Positions 10,735 through 21,494 of a stretch of DNA of 64,000 nucleotides are shown here, one piece after another. This DNA is from Vombatus ursinus (Eukaryota; Chordata; Mammalia; Diprotodontia; Vombatidae): assembly GCF_900497805.2 (NCBI RefSeq), contig NW_020945064.1:2877807-2941806 (forward strand), in the 5' to 3' direction. A program made the translations under genes and the position numbers. Positions within the stretch are counted from its first letter, which is position 1; the number at the start of each line of letters is the position of its first letter. Below the pieces are notes generated by a model. It made no database searches and was not told the origin of the DNA. It worked only from the letters and a program-made list of their open reading frames with translations.

Positions 10735-11800
10735 CCTCTCAGTCATCCACAACTGTCAATCCATCCCCTCCCATATGTTCACCACACAGTATCCACCTAG
10801 CATGCCAAGGCTCCTTCTCTTCCTCCTGACATTGCCTGGATATCAATGGAGCCCTCAGGCTGTCTACCTGTCATCCTTCACCCTCAACACAAGACCAACT
10901 CATTTTCTCTTTCTATTTCCCTGGTGACATCTTTTACTTCTATTCTCTGAAGTGATTCATTTATCACATATTGCCATTTGCTCACAGCCACCATCCATCT
11001 TTCTATTGCCCTCTGTATGATATTCGAAATCAGTGCTTCTGAGATAGCTGTGTTCAGGGTCTCGCTACCATACAACTCTGATAAACCATTGGTATGAATA
11101 AGATGGCCATTTGTTTCTGGGAGAAGCTTGGAGATATTAAAGGAGCTTTGTAATATCCTGAATATAATCCATCCCACTCTTCTCCTTTTCAACTTTGGGC
11201 CCCCAAAGTCTAACTGTACTATCTGCTCCAGATATACAGACTGGTAGGTAAGCTCTGTAGGATGTCCATCCAACTGCATGACATAATCTTATCAATAGTT
11301 ATTCTTTATCCATTTGGTCTTTCCTATGTAGATGGTCAGGCCAAACTCTTTTGAAGGGTTAAGGATTTCTTCAGGGGTTCTGCAATGTTATATGACTTGG
11401 GGCAATAACCACAAATATCACTGGCAAACAGAAGCCTGTAGAAGACCTTACTCATCACAGGGAATCCCTTTACAATTTAGAATTTTCTCTGGATCACCTC
11501 CATCACAGTGGCAAATATCTTTGTCAAGCTTCTATCTCCTGATTTTGCGCCTAGTCTGATATTTATGATGAGATGATCATTGAACCAGGTTTTATTTGTT
11601 GTTCTATCTTTCAAGGAATCTTTAATAATTCTGATGTATGGATGGGAGTTTTAGAAGCAGAGTTTTGCTCTACCAAATCAAATGCTTTCTTATAATCAAC
11701 AAATAATAAGCACAAGATGATCATGTAATCTCTACGTCTTTCAATCAACTGAGAAATGTAAAGATGTGGATAAGTCAAGTAAAATAAAATCACTTTGGAG
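10735..11800 (-). mobile_element. RTE (BovB-like) LINE, RT core to C-terminal end, antisense
   Basis: Read on the minus strand, 11611-11793 encodes QLIERRRDYMIILCLLFVDYKKAFD, the 'LCLLFVDYKKAFDSVE' RT motif of RTE elements. 10884-11279 encodes a run with HLIHTNGLSELYGSETL and AIERWMVAVSKWQ...VKDV, the standard RTE tail ('LYGSETW... ERRM.G.S...VKDV'). The pieces lie in correct order with several frame changes between them, so the element is dead. 10735-10880 is the less conserved 3' part. Confidence 0.85.
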
Positions 11801-11955
11801 TCTAACCCGTCAGGATTGGGTTCTACTTATCTCAACTCATTGTATCATTGCCAATTCTCTTTCTCCCTGAATGACATAAACTGGGAGTGGAGGGGACAAG
11901 TAGTCAGATGAGCCTGATTGGAAGAAAATCCTATGACAACTATCTTTCCATCAAG
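11801..11955. other. Possible 5' continuation of the RTE fragment
   Basis: No distinct motif. It may be decayed RTE. It ends at the left target-site copy of the RPL37 retropseudogene. Confidence 0.3.
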
Positions 11956-12543
11956 ATTTCTTCTGTGGTTTTTTTCTTTTTAGTCCCGGCAGCAGGAGGA
12001 AGATGACAAAGGGGACGTCTTCGTTAGAAAGGGCCAGAATAAGACGTACACTGCCATCCTTGTGATTCTAAGGCATACCATCTTCAGAAGTCAACATGTG
12101 GCAAATGTGGATATCTTGCTAAATATAAGAGAAAGTAGAATTGGAGTGCAAAGGCTAAGCGACACAACACCACTGTTCCTGGTCGAATGAGGCACCTAAA
12201 AAGTGTCTATTGCCGATTCAGGAATGGATTCTGTGAAGGAATAACACCTAAATCCAAGAGAGCAGCTGTTGCAGCATCTAGTTCATCTTGGCGTTTCAAC
12301 TGTTTTGCTAAAATAAATGTCCTTGGGGCAGCTAGGTGGCACAGTGGATAGAGGACCAGCCCTGAAGTCAGGAGGCCCTGAGTTCAAATCCGGCCTCAGA
12401 CCAAACACTTGACACTTACTAGCTGTGTGACCCTGGGCAAGTCACTTAATCCCAATTGCCAAAAAAAAAAAAGAGAGATAAAAAAATAATAAAATAAAAT
12501 AAATGTCCTGAATGAAAAAAGTAAAAAAAAAATTTCTTCTGTG
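11956..12543 (+). pseudogene. RPL37: Processed pseudogene of ribosomal protein L37
   Basis: Intronless copy of the mRNA for the 97-residue 60S ribosomal protein L37, a zinc-ribbon protein of the cytosolic large subunit. It starts with a 5' leader from about 11968 and ATG at 12003 (MTKGTSS). Identifiable blocks include tgtggcaaatgtgg (CGKC, the second zinc-binding pair), ctggtcgaatgaggcacc (RMRHLK) and gcagctgttgcagcatct (AAVAAS). Compared with the remembered mammalian gene there is a one-base loss near codon 8-12, an approximately four-base loss removing the first zinc-binding pair region, an in-frame TAG at 12136-12138 in place of a Tyr codon, and loss of the normal stop. The 3' UTR keeps aataaatgtcctg and a poly(A) run at 12514-12531. 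A 12-bp target-site duplication, atttcttctgtg, lies at 11956-11967 and 12532-12543. The 3' UTR is split by a SINE. It is clearly not functional. Confidence 0.95.
12324..12495 (+). mobile_element. Marsupial CORE-SINE, short form, inside the RPL37 pseudogene
   Basis: Full short form. It carries its own 14-bp duplication, aaaataaatgtcct, at 12310-12323 and 12496-12509, which is a piece of the RPL37 3' UTR. This shows it arrived after the pseudogene. The tail is A-rich with simple expansions. Confidence 0.95.
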
Positions 12544-12664
12544 TAAGATACTTCTTCTCTTGGAGTCTATTAAAGCTGAGCAGACAATGACTAGATCTCT
12601 AAATCTAAAACAAAATCCCAAACTGGGGCAATTGTCCAGATAATTAAGGTTATAAAACTCTATA

Positions 12665-12917
12665 ATTAATTATAGCCAGCATGTTAATAAAACACTTTAT
12701 GATTTGCAAACTATATAAATATAATCTTGCATTTTTTCTTCACAACAACCCTCAGATATAGGTGCAATCACAATCTCCATTTTACAGATGAGTTAAATAG
12801 AGGTTAAGTAGCTTGCTCCAGGTCACTGGCTATTACACATCTGAGTCTGGATTTGAACTCAGGTCTTCCTGACTCCAGGACCAGTATGCCATGCAGTGTG
12901 CCACTTAGTTGCCTATA
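12665..12917 (-). mobile_element. MIR-type SINE, antisense
   Basis: 'aaaacactttatgatttgc', 'cttcacaacaaccctcag', 'ccattttacagatgagtta', 'gtagcttgctccaggtcac', 'gatttgaactcaggtcttcc', ending 'tgtgccacttagttgcct'. 12918-13111 is unassigned. Confidence 0.85.
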
Positions 12918-13111
12918 ATTCTAGTTATCCATTTGTGAAGTGGCAAAGGCAAGGCTAAAAAAGTCACACCTATAATAGAAGGGGGAAAAAATCTACAAAG
13001 TCAAATATTTCCCAGAAAATACAAAAGCTTATCTTATGAAAATTTTTAAAAATGAATGTCCACTGTAGCTGTAAGGTATCTAGCAATTCAATAGAAGGAA
13101 GTGATAGAGTT

Positions 13112-13245
13112 GGTCAAACTACTCTGTTTAGATTGTGAGCTCCTTGAGGGCAGGGACTGTCTTTTGCCTCTTTTTGCATCCCCGGTGCTTAGCACAATAC
13201 CTGGCATACAGTGGGCGCATAGTAAATGTTTGCTGCTTGATTGAT
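13112..13245 (+). mobile_element. L2 LINE 3' terminus
   Basis: Very well preserved: 'gattgtgagctccttgagg', 'gcagggactgtcttttgcc', 'gtgcttagcacaatacctgg', 'gtaaatgtttgctgcttgat'. Confidence 0.88.
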
Positions 13246-15404
13246 TTTCATTTAATCAAAGGTCATATCACCAAGGAATCACTGAGACCAAACAGAGAAC
13301 AATCAGTTTCCATACTGTCTTTAGATCATCAAAGTATTCCTGAAAAAGGTAATATGAGTAAGGGCAAAGCCTATCTCTTATGGAATACTTGTTCTATTTA
13401 TACTAAAAAATAATAATAATATTTTTACATTGTCAGCCAGTATCATATAGCACCAACCCTGAAAGCCCAAGTCAAATGCAGCAGCCCAGGAGCTGAAAGA
13501 AAATGAAGTCTAGCCCAGGAAGAGAAACTGCTTTTTCCCCATGACATTGGAGAGGTGTAGCTTTTCAGAATATTATCTGCATGTGAGGTCCTCCCAGAGG
13601 TGATTCTATTAGATCTCCCGTGCTGTGGTATAACATAGCAAACAACTATCCCATTATCTCAGGGCACTTTCTAGTTTGTGTGAAACCCGTAAAGTGCAGC
13701 TTCGAGACACAGAATGTAGCATTCATTAGAGAGCTAGTTAAAGGCTGCTAATGGGATCCTTTGGCTACTTCTTCCTGCCGAGTTATTTGGAGGAGGTCCA
13801 TGTTCTAAACCACATCCATCTCAGATGAAATAAATTCTCCTTGCAAATTCATATTACCGAACACCCCCAAAATGTGTAAAAAGAGTCTGTCCCCCCCACA
13901 ATGGATTTTTGTGTGAAAATATCAAAATTCACATAACAAAGACAATTCTGGGGAGAATCAAAAATAGAAACCATTATTAGAATATAAAAACATTTTAGTT
14001 ACTTAAGAACCCTCATTGCTAAGAAAAGCACAGTCTCATTAAACTACAATTGCTCAATAGGCAATTTTTCCCCTTTTAATTTTCATAAATGGATCATGTT
14101 GAAATGTATTCCCTCTAACAAAGACTATGTATTGCCCTCAAATGATATAGTATCTTCAAATTTTAATTAATGTCGAGAGCTTCATTTTGATTCCAAGTAA
14201 CTTATTAAAAACATGGGATTAATATAATTTAATTGGGGAGGGGGTATAAGGGGCATTTGTTTTCTATTTTTTTGAAAAGGTGGTTCTGAAACTCTGGCCC
14301 TGTCAACATCGTTTAAACATTCCTGTTCTGTGGCTCAATGTAATAAATTAAATCAGCATTTTAATTGTGCCCATATTTTGTGGTTCCTGGTAGTACAAAA
14401 AAGATCTTCTGTGAATGCACATCCTCCCCACCCCATCAAAAAAAAAAACCCTACCGAGTGATTAATTACTAGTCTGGAAGATATAAATATGCCTTTCAAT
14501 AAAGACAGTATGGGTTGCAGGAAGCTTTGGCCTTATACATCTCTGTAGGGTGCTTTTACTTAGCAGACATCCTCTTAATTCAAACAAGATTCCTGTTCCA
14601 GTACTCACTGACAGCTTGACCATCCTTCCCTCTTCATCTATTAAACTGTATATTTATTTTAATTAGCATAATTTATACACATTTAAGACTAGGAGGAAAC
14701 ACAGGCAAAGCTATTGGTTTTCTACAGAATTTTCTCAATATCTCTCCCCCTTCCTTACATAAGGAATCAGAGAGAACAATAGAAAGTAACCTTGAACATG
14801 ACATACCAAAAGCACCACTTTTATGCCTTCTCTTTTCGCTCAGGCTCTGTCATTATTCACCCTCTTTTCTGAATTCAAGATGTTGGCAGAGGGGCCCCAA
14901 CTTTAAGACAAGGAGCACACACTGAAAAGTCTCTTTGTTCAACAGAAAACAGCCGTTCTCAACTGAGCTTCTTACCTACTGCTTGGATTAAGGAGCAATC
15001 TTGATCTTTAGAAAAGACAGCATTTCTGAGGAAGGACTTAGGAACTTACATACATGTTACTCAAACCATAAATTCCATAATTTGTGGAATTTCTAAATTG
15101 ATCTCTTCAAAGCCAGAACAAAGAGGGCAGAATCATCCAGATAATTCAGGCAAAAAGAAAAATCTGACAACAATCTAATTTGGGTTGTGTTTTTTTAGGG
15201 TTTTTTTTTTTGTTTTGTTCTGTTTTTTGTTTTTTAAAGAGGAAACAGAGAAGAACCTGGCTTTCTCCAGGGGAAGAATGGTCATGCACGACTTTTTATT
15301 TCTTGCTTGACATCAATAATATTAATTGTTAAACGCTATTTCTTCTTACCCATTTCATAAGGAGGAAGTAAAGCCATCCCTAACGTTGTTCAATCTAGAG
15401 CAAA
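13246..15404. other. Repeat-poor AT-rich block; possible conserved non-coding sequence
   Basis: About 2.1 kb in which I recognise no interspersed repeat apart from a T-rich run near 15190-15235. Homeobox-like AT motifs are frequent (aattaatgtcg, taataaattaaat, gtgattaattact at about 14100-14470). No open frame of note. Absence of repeats is suggestive of constraint but not proof. Confidence 0.35.
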
Positions 15405-16200
15405 AGTGAATTCTGGGCCATATTGAGAACCCAGACATCATCAATCGAGATTTGGAAAGCACCTCAGAGGCCAATGAACCCAATTCCCTAAATTCACAGA
15501 TGAGGAATATAAGACCCAATTGAAAGGTACCTCCTTGGCCAACCAATCCAACCTAATCTCTACCACAACATACCCAGCAAGTGGCTGTCTAGTCTCTGCT
15601 TGAAGACCTCCAAGGAGAAAGAATATACCACCTCTAGGATGAAGGCATGAATTGTTAGGAAGGTTTTTTTTTTCTTCCTGACATCAAGACTCCATAGGCC
15701 TTTTGTCATCTTCCATTCATTGCTTCTGGTTCTGCTCTCCAGGGCCAAACAGCACAAATCTAATCCCACACGGTGGCCCTATAAATGCTTGAAGACAGCT
15801 ATCATATACCTCTTAGATCTTCTTTTCTATAAGCTAGATGTGCCAAGTTCCTTCAACTCATACCTTGTATGACATCATGGTTGTATTCCCCTGAACACTC
15901 CTTCAGCTTATCAACATCCTTCTTTAACCCTGTTGCCTAGAGCTGAGCACAGTATACCAGATAAGGTCCTATTCCCCAGCAGAGCAGAGGAAAGCTGTCA
16001 CCTCAATATTCTTCGAAGCTATGTCCTTTTTAAAGCAGCCCAAGAATGGATTAACTTTTTTGGCCACCATATAATATTGCTCACACATAATGAGTTTGCA
16101 GTCCACTAAAACCCTCAGGTCTTTTTCAGAACAATTACTGCCTAATCCCCATCTTATATTTTTGTAAAGTTGACCCAAAAACCATGTTCCTTATTTGTCA
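15405..16200 (-). mobile_element. CR1/L3-clade LINE 3' region, antisense
   Basis: The best CR1 copy here. In order: 'agatttggaaagcacctcag', 'ccaacctaatctctacc', 'tctgcttgaagacctccaag', 'ttgcttctggttctgctctcc', 'gaagacagctatcatatacc', 'agttccttcaactcatacc', 'agagctgagcacagtatacc', 'cagagcagaggaaagctgtc', 'ggattaacttttttggccacc', 'gcagtccactaaaaccctcag'. This is the antisense of the amniote CR1 3' third. Confidence 0.85.
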
Positions 16201-16710
16201 TATTTAAAGTACATAAAATAAAACCAGTTGTGTTCAGGCATCTTTTATCTCACCAGCTACTATATTCAGCTGGTGTTGGTAGGGATAAAGTACAGCTATA
16301 ATTACCACATATGGTAGAAAAAGAATACAGCAGACATGAATTTTAATCTTAGCCAGCAATGTGCTGGTAAATATTTAACAACCAGCTCTCAATGGGGGGA
16401 GGGGGGGACATCTGCAAGACAATGTTTAAATTTAAACTGCAGTATTAATGTTTTTCTCCATTACTTTCTAAGTCTAGGTAATCAACAAAACAATAAATCA
16501 AGCCAAGATTTGTATCACCTGCCAATTTCTGAAATTTAAAATGCTCACTCTGAAAATTTAACAATCACTTTTTTTGAGATGGTTCTAGCGTGTGCCTTGC
16601 TTCTTGGTTATGTGAATATTAAGTATCTAAAGAGTTCCCATCCTTCAGGACCCAACATAAATAAGCCTCTTATTCTCCACAAAGGATTCCCCGATTAGAA
16701 TTAGGAGAGA
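16201..16710. other. Unassigned stretch
   Basis: Contains a G-rich spot at 16394-16408 and a faint L2-like patch at 16635-16695 (cccatccttcaggaccca). Otherwise nothing is recognised. Confidence 0.4.
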
Positions 16711-16711
16711 A

Positions 16712-16870
16712 TCTCAGAGCCCAAAACCCTTATTTTTGCAGATAAGGAAACTGAGGAGTTCGGCTTGCCCAGTCATGCCTACGTATAGCCGAGGTGGGCT
16801 TTGAACTCAGGACCTCTTGATGCCATACCCAGCACCCAACACTCTTTTCACTACACGGTCTGGCAGACCA
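16712..16870 (-). mobile_element. MIR-type SINE fragment, antisense
   Basis: 'gcagataaggaaactgagg', 'gctttgaactcaggacctc', 'caacactcttttcactacac'. The core is present and the tail is missing. 16871-17213 shows only a weak L2-3'-like trace (ccacaatgcctgatacaag at about 17070). Confidence 0.75.
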
Positions 16871-17213
16871 CGTTGAGTTCTTGCTTCTCTGAGCTTTAAC
16901 GTTGTCTTTGAAAGAACTTAACACCCCATTGTAAAAAGAATAATAGTTGATATTTGTATCCCACACTCTGATACAGTAAGAATACACCATCTTGTTTCAT
17001 CTCCTAGGTGTTTAACATTATCTTTCATCCTTGAAGTCTAGAACTATGACTTTCCTTTTGTAGGGAGCCACCACAATGCCTGATACAAGATCGGGCACAC
17101 ACTGATTATCAAGAAATCACCAAATTTAAATGACTTGAAATCTTAACTCTAAACTCTGATTTGGCAGAAGGTCATTAATCTCCCTTTGCTACATTTCCCT
17201 CATAAGTATAATA

Positions 17214-17336
17214 GGTAGGCAGCATAACACAGTGGATTGAGGACTGGCCTTGGAGTCAGGAAGACCTGGGTTCAAATCCTGCCTCTTATACATGCTAACC
17301 ATGTAACCATGGGCCTTTCACTTAACCAAGACTCTA
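17214..17336 (+). mobile_element. MIR-type SINE head, sense
   Basis: 'aggcagcataacacagtgg', 'agtcaggaagacctggg', 'gttcaaatcctgcctc', 'aaccatgggcctttcactt'. Ends early. 17337-17775 is unassigned. Confidence 0.75.
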
Positions 17337-17775
17337 AGTTATGGATTTGCATCAGTAAATGTAGCTTCCACGCTGAAAGATTCTTAAAGTGGTCACGTAG
17401 GTTCCACTCCTAGGCAGCATGGCAGTCCTCTGAAGCGTAAAAGTTAGTTAGCATGGTCTCAGCTAACTTCACTTCCTTCCCACCAAATGTTTGTTGCACA
17501 AAGGACAATTACAAATATTGAGCTAACATATTTGTCAAAGCAAGCAGTAAAACAATAAGTCAGACAGATTAATTTAGGCAAGGAAACATGAGTCAAGGGG
17601 CTCTATGACCAAGGAAGAAAATAAAATCTCACCCCAACCAGGGAGAGAACACTCTCACCTCACAAGTCCACACCTAGCAGTCTCTAGGGTTATAGGTACT
17701 AAGAATCAGGGTGCCACCTTTTTTCCATATACCTACATCTTCAAGGTTAATAATCACCATTCAAAATTTCACATC

Positions 17776-17841
17776 TTGGGGCAGCTAGGTGGCACAGTGG
17801 ATAGAGCACCAGCCCTGGATTCCGAAAGACCTGAGTTCAAA
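17776..17841 (+). mobile_element. Marsupial CORE-SINE 5' stub
   Basis: A clean short-form head, ggggcagctaggtggcacag to gagttcaaat, that stops abruptly at a palindrome and a long (TC)n tract. The rest of the SINE is absent. Confidence 0.85.
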
Positions 17842-17866
17842 TCATATGAACTACAAGTTCATATGA
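17842..17866. repeat. Perfect inverted repeat, 11-bp arms, 3-base loop
   Basis: Left arm tcatatgaact at 17842-17852, loop aca, right arm agttcatatga at 17856-17866. It sits exactly where the SINE stub stops. Confidence 0.95.
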
Positions 17867-17879
17867 GTCAATGCTGAGA

Positions 17880-17880
17880 C

Positions 17881-17950
<70 letters not shown>

Positions 17951-18039
17951 TCTCTCTCTCTCTACCATCTCTCTCTGTCTCTGTCTGTCTGTTTCTGTCT
18001 GTCTCTGTCTCTCTTTGTCTCTCTGTCTCTCTGTCTCTG

Positions 18040-18070
<31 letters not shown>

Positions 18071-18118
18071 GTCTCTCTCTCTGTCTCTGTCTCTCTGTCT
18101 CTCTCTGTCTCTCTCTCC
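17880..18118. repeat. (TC)n grading into (TCTGTC)n microsatellite, about 240 bp
   Basis: Pure TC to about 17962, then a mix of tctctgtctc units. The long open frames here on both strands (Ser-Leu and Glu-Arg repeats) are repeat artefacts. Confidence 0.97.
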
Positions 18119-18290
18119 CCTTTCAATGATACCAGTGAAGCTTCTGGCCTATCCACATTTTATTCTCTGCTCTTACTGTATGACCAGCCCATCTTCTTTT
18201 TCACCAATTTATTTCCATGATGGTATCCCTTTACTCCACCTTTCATTCATAATTCCCCATTTATAATATATAATGTTCCCTATGCTGATG
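18119..18290 (-). mobile_element. Probable RTE 3' fragment, antisense
   Basis: 'gaccagcccatcttcttttt' and 'tatttccatgatggtatcc' parallel 'gaccagcccgtctttttcaa' and 'tatttcttgggtgacaacc' in the RTE copy at 38830-38880. Identification rests on that resemblance. Confidence 0.45.
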
Positions 18291-18694
18291 AAATCATAGA
18301 TCCAAGCAAAAAGAAGTAAGATAAAATTGCAAGCTCACTTCGCAGGGCTGCCATAAGTAATAACAAATTATAATGTTTGAGTCCCTTTACAAACATAAGA
18401 TTCTATGAATGGCTTAATAAGAATGGACAAGAGAAGGGACTGAAACTCAACAGAAGAAATAGTAACTGGGGAGTCTGAGGGAACTGAGGATAATTTATCA
18501 AAAATGACTTTGATAAAAAAAATTGCTCCAGTTTCAGTATATATGGACAGAAAATAGTCAATCCATGAATCCAGGCAAAAATTATATTGGATCCATTATC
18601 TACAGAAGAAATCTAGAAAATTATGACAGTAATGACCTGATCCATCAATCAATTTATATATGACCTAATGAGAGAAAGCTTTGTGTAGGAAAGT
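18291..18694. other. Unassigned AT-rich stretch
   Basis: No gene or repeat recognised. Confidence 0.4.
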
Positions 18695-18935
18695 GGGAGC
18701 TATAGCAAAAGTAAGAAAGACCTGGTTCAAATCCCACTTCATCTACTTTCTATCTATGTGACCCTAGGAAAGTCACTTACCTTTCAATGTCTCAATTTCC
18801 ATATCTGTAAAAATAGGGCTGATAATATCTGTAGTGCACATCTTACAAGGTTTTTGTAAAGATCAAATGAGATAATATAAGTAAAGCATCTTGTAAACCT
18901 TAAAGTGATGTGTAAATGTCAATTATTATTATGGC
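18695..18935 (+). mobile_element. MIR-type SINE, sense, near full length
   Basis: 'agaaagacctggttcaaatcc', 'ctatgtgaccctaggaaagtc', 'ccatatctgtaaaaatagg', 'gatcaaatgagataatat', 'gtaaagcatcttgtaaacc', ending in an AT-rich tail. Confidence 0.85.
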
Positions 18936-18949
18936 ATTATAAATAAGGA

Positions 18950-19115
18950 GGAAATTTAAAGCTAGAGGGACCTAAGAGGTCATCTATTCCAACCTCTTCA
19001 TTATTCAAATGAAGAAAATTAGTCCTAAGGCAGTAAAGTAACTTGCCCAAAGTCATACAGGTGAAAGAGATGAGATTTGAACCCAGGGCTCTTTCCACTG
19101 AACCATGTTGGCTCC
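18950..19115 (-). mobile_element. MIR3-like SINE, antisense
   Basis: 'agagggacctaagaggtcat', 'ctattccaacctcttcatt', 'aacttgcccaaagtcatac', 'gatttgaacccagggctct'. The left end matches the CR1/L3-type tail. 19116-19425 is unassigned. Confidence 0.7.
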
Positions 19116-19438
19116 ATATTTTAAAGTAGTAAACTTGCAGAGAGGGGACTGACTCAAGGATTTAATAAAGGATCAGTAACCCTTGCCACAAAGCAGGGAG
19201 GGAGGGAATAAAAAGGGGGAGAATTAGGTTAGTGAATACCAAGCCAGTAGAGTTGACATAATGTTGTAAGTCCTCTCATCATGGCCATACTTGAGCAGTA
19301 GCTCAAGAAGAGACGATAGCAGATGTACCCAAGGCAGTCATGGTGGATGGAAAGCCTACTCTGCAGAGCCCTGACTCAGGATATGAAGCCAAAAAGAAGA
19401 GGAACTGTGATTATAATCCTTGAAGAAGTGACCCACAG

Positions 19439-19583
19439 TGGGGCAGGTAGGTGATGCAGTGGACAGAGCACTGGCCCTGAAGTCAGGAGGACCTGAGTTC
19501 AAATCCAGCCTCAGACCAAATACTTGACACTCACTAGCTGTGTGACCCTGGGCAGGTCACTTAACCCCAATTGCCTAAAAAAA
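19439..19583 (+). mobile_element. Marsupial CORE-SINE, short form
   Basis: Complete element. Imperfect 13-bp duplication, aagtgacccacag at 19426-19438 and aagtgatccatag at 19584-19596 (two differences). Confidence 0.92.
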
Positions 19584-19675
19584 AAGTGATCCATAGGATC
19601 AAAGAAGCCCTACTATCTACCAATGGACCTGGTCAAAGTTATAGAGAAGTAAAGTAATGCTTGAGCTACCAATAA

Positions 19676-19872
19676 TCTGTGTTGTAAACCTTTTTTTGTT
19701 TCATGGACCCCTTGGGCAGCCTGGTAAAGCCTATGGACCTCTTCTCAGAATAACATTTTAAAATAATTGAAGGAAATAGTAAATTTCAATTAAAGGTTAG
19801 TAAAGTTAAATATGTAATTGTATTCTCATCCAAGTTCATGAAACATTCCTCCCCCAAATTAAGAACTTCTGA
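19676..19872. mobile_element. hAT-like miniature element
   Basis: Starts 'gtaaacctttttttgtttc', 'catggaccccttgggcag', 'gcctatggacctcttctcag', and ends 'aattaagaacttctga'. The ends form an imperfect inverted repeat, as in the sister copy at 38440-38630. Non-coding. Confidence 0.65.
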
Positions 19873-20093
19873 CCTTTATGGATTTCTCTTTAAATTTCAA
19901 TGGTTTATAAGGACCAGAGGCACTATGAATGTCTTGCTGTGCTATTATTCCCTTTGGTGTATTTCCAGACTGCCAATATTTCTAAGAGTTCATCAGAGGC
20001 ATACAGCTGTAATCACACATACTGGAGAGTGACCCTGGGCAAGTTATTTAATCTTTCACTGCTCTGTGATCCGTGTCCCTGCACTGTCTGATA
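19873..20093. other. Short unassigned stretch with a MIR trace
   Basis: Only 20028-20060 (gagtgaccctgggcaagtta) is recognisable, as a scrap of a tRNA-SINE core. Confidence 0.35.
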
Positions 20094-20255
20094 GAAGGAG
20101 GAGGAGAAGGAAGATGAGGAAGAAGGAGAGGAGAATAAAAAGGAAGAGAAGAGGAGAAGGACAAGGAAAAGGAGGAGGGAAAATGGAGATGAAGAAAGAG
20201 AAAGAGAAGAGAAAATAAGGAGGAGAAGGAGGAAGAAGAAGAAAAGAAGAGGAGA
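20094..20255. repeat. Purine-rich (GGA/GAA) imperfect microsatellite
   Basis: About 160 bases almost entirely of A and G in aggaga/agaagg steps. Confidence 0.95.
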
Positions 20256-20261
20256 AAAAAC

Positions 20262-20466
20262 TAAAATTGATATAACCCTTTTAAATTGGCAAAGTGCTTT
20301 GCAAATATAGGCTCATTTGATCCTCGTGATCCTGGGAGGTAGGGAGATAGAGTCAGACTTCCCCAGGGTCACACCAATATTTTAGTAAGTATGTGAGGCT
20401 AGATTTTAGCTCTGATCTTTTTGATTCCAGGTCCAGCACTCTATCCACTGGAGCACCAGCTGCCTC
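20262..20466 (-). mobile_element. MIR-type SINE, antisense
   Basis: 'ggcaaagtgctttgcaaata', 'catttgatcctcgtgatcc', 'cttccccagggtcacacc', 'ctatccactggagcaccagc'. 20467-20975 has no recognised element. Confidence 0.8.
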
Positions 20467-20975
20467 TAGCTGAGAATACCTGTTTCCTAAGAAAACCAAG
20501 CTTCCTTACCACTACCACCACCAAGACACCCCCCTCCAAAAAAATTCTAATTTTTACATTGAGACAGTTTTAAAAAAAAAACAAAAAACAAATTTAATTG
20601 TGTAACAAGGGAATGTTAAGCTTATATTAGAGTTGTCCAATATACATAAATGATGGTGATGAATTGGTCATAGCCCTGAGTCTGATTACATTTTTAACAG
20701 GTTTATAATGAATGGATAAAACTATAAAGGTGAGAAGTAACCCTGTGCTGCCTTTAGTGGGTCCTCCTCATGATTACTATCTAGGTTCTATAAGGTAACG
20801 CAGGAAAACATACTGAGGATGGTTGACATTCTGTTTTACTTAGTTTTGTCACTGCATTAGTTTATTTGTAGATGGAATTTATGACCAAAGTAATTGACAC
20901 TTTTTGCTTTGGAGTGGCCACTGTGGTAAAAGTTTTCTTCCAAGTAGTCCAGGACAGGATTGTCTTATGGATCTA

Positions 20976-21250
20976 ATTTAATAATAATAATAATAATAAT
21001 AAGTACCTAGCATGGTACCCTGTACCTAGTAGTCACTTAATAAATGATAAGATTTATACAATGCTTCGCTTACATTATCTCATATGATCCTCACAACTTT
21101 GTGTAACTATTGTTAGAATAGTTACACAATTTACAGAAAAGGAACCTGAGGTACAGAAAGTTGAAATGACTTACTCATGATCACACAGCTGGTAAGTGCT
21201 AGAGGTAGGATGTGAACCCAGGTCTTCTTAGCTCCAAGTCTAGCATTGAA
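20976..21250 (-). mobile_element. (AAT)n, an L2 tail scrap and an antisense MIR
   Basis: An (AAT)9 tract at 20976-21002 leads into an L2 3'-like scrap (gcatggtaccctgtacc, sense) to about 21050. A backward MIR follows (catatgatcctcacaac, gacttactcatgatcacac, gtgaacccaggtcttctta). A perfect 12-bp-arm inverted repeat at 21100-21128 sits inside the MIR. 21251-21494 is unassigned. Confidence 0.75.
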
Positions 21251-21494
21251 TTCACAAGGCCTCTGCTTTCTCTCCCAGGCCAAGATGGCCACTCACAATG
21301 TCAAAACCCCATCCCAACAAACTACCCCTAAACTACAAGGAGTTGTGGTTTGGTATTAACAACCCACACCATCTTCTTAAACATGGTTATATAGGAAATT
21401 AAAATGGAGGCGTGCCAACCATTCACTAAGCAAAATTTTTAGGAAGGAATCTCTTTCTTATCCTTTTCTTACTGAAAAATGAGCAGACTCACTT

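Noticed and set aside
10884-11279. 131-codon minus-strand frame
   Set aside because: Recognisable as the C-terminal part of an RTE LINE protein, not a host gene.
16394-16408. G-quadruplex
   Set aside because: Only two long G runs close together. A stable intramolecular quadruplex is not supported.
17871-18266. 131-codon frame of Leu-Ser repeats, and its opposite-strand partner
   Set aside because: Translation of the (TC)n/(TCTGTC)n microsatellite.
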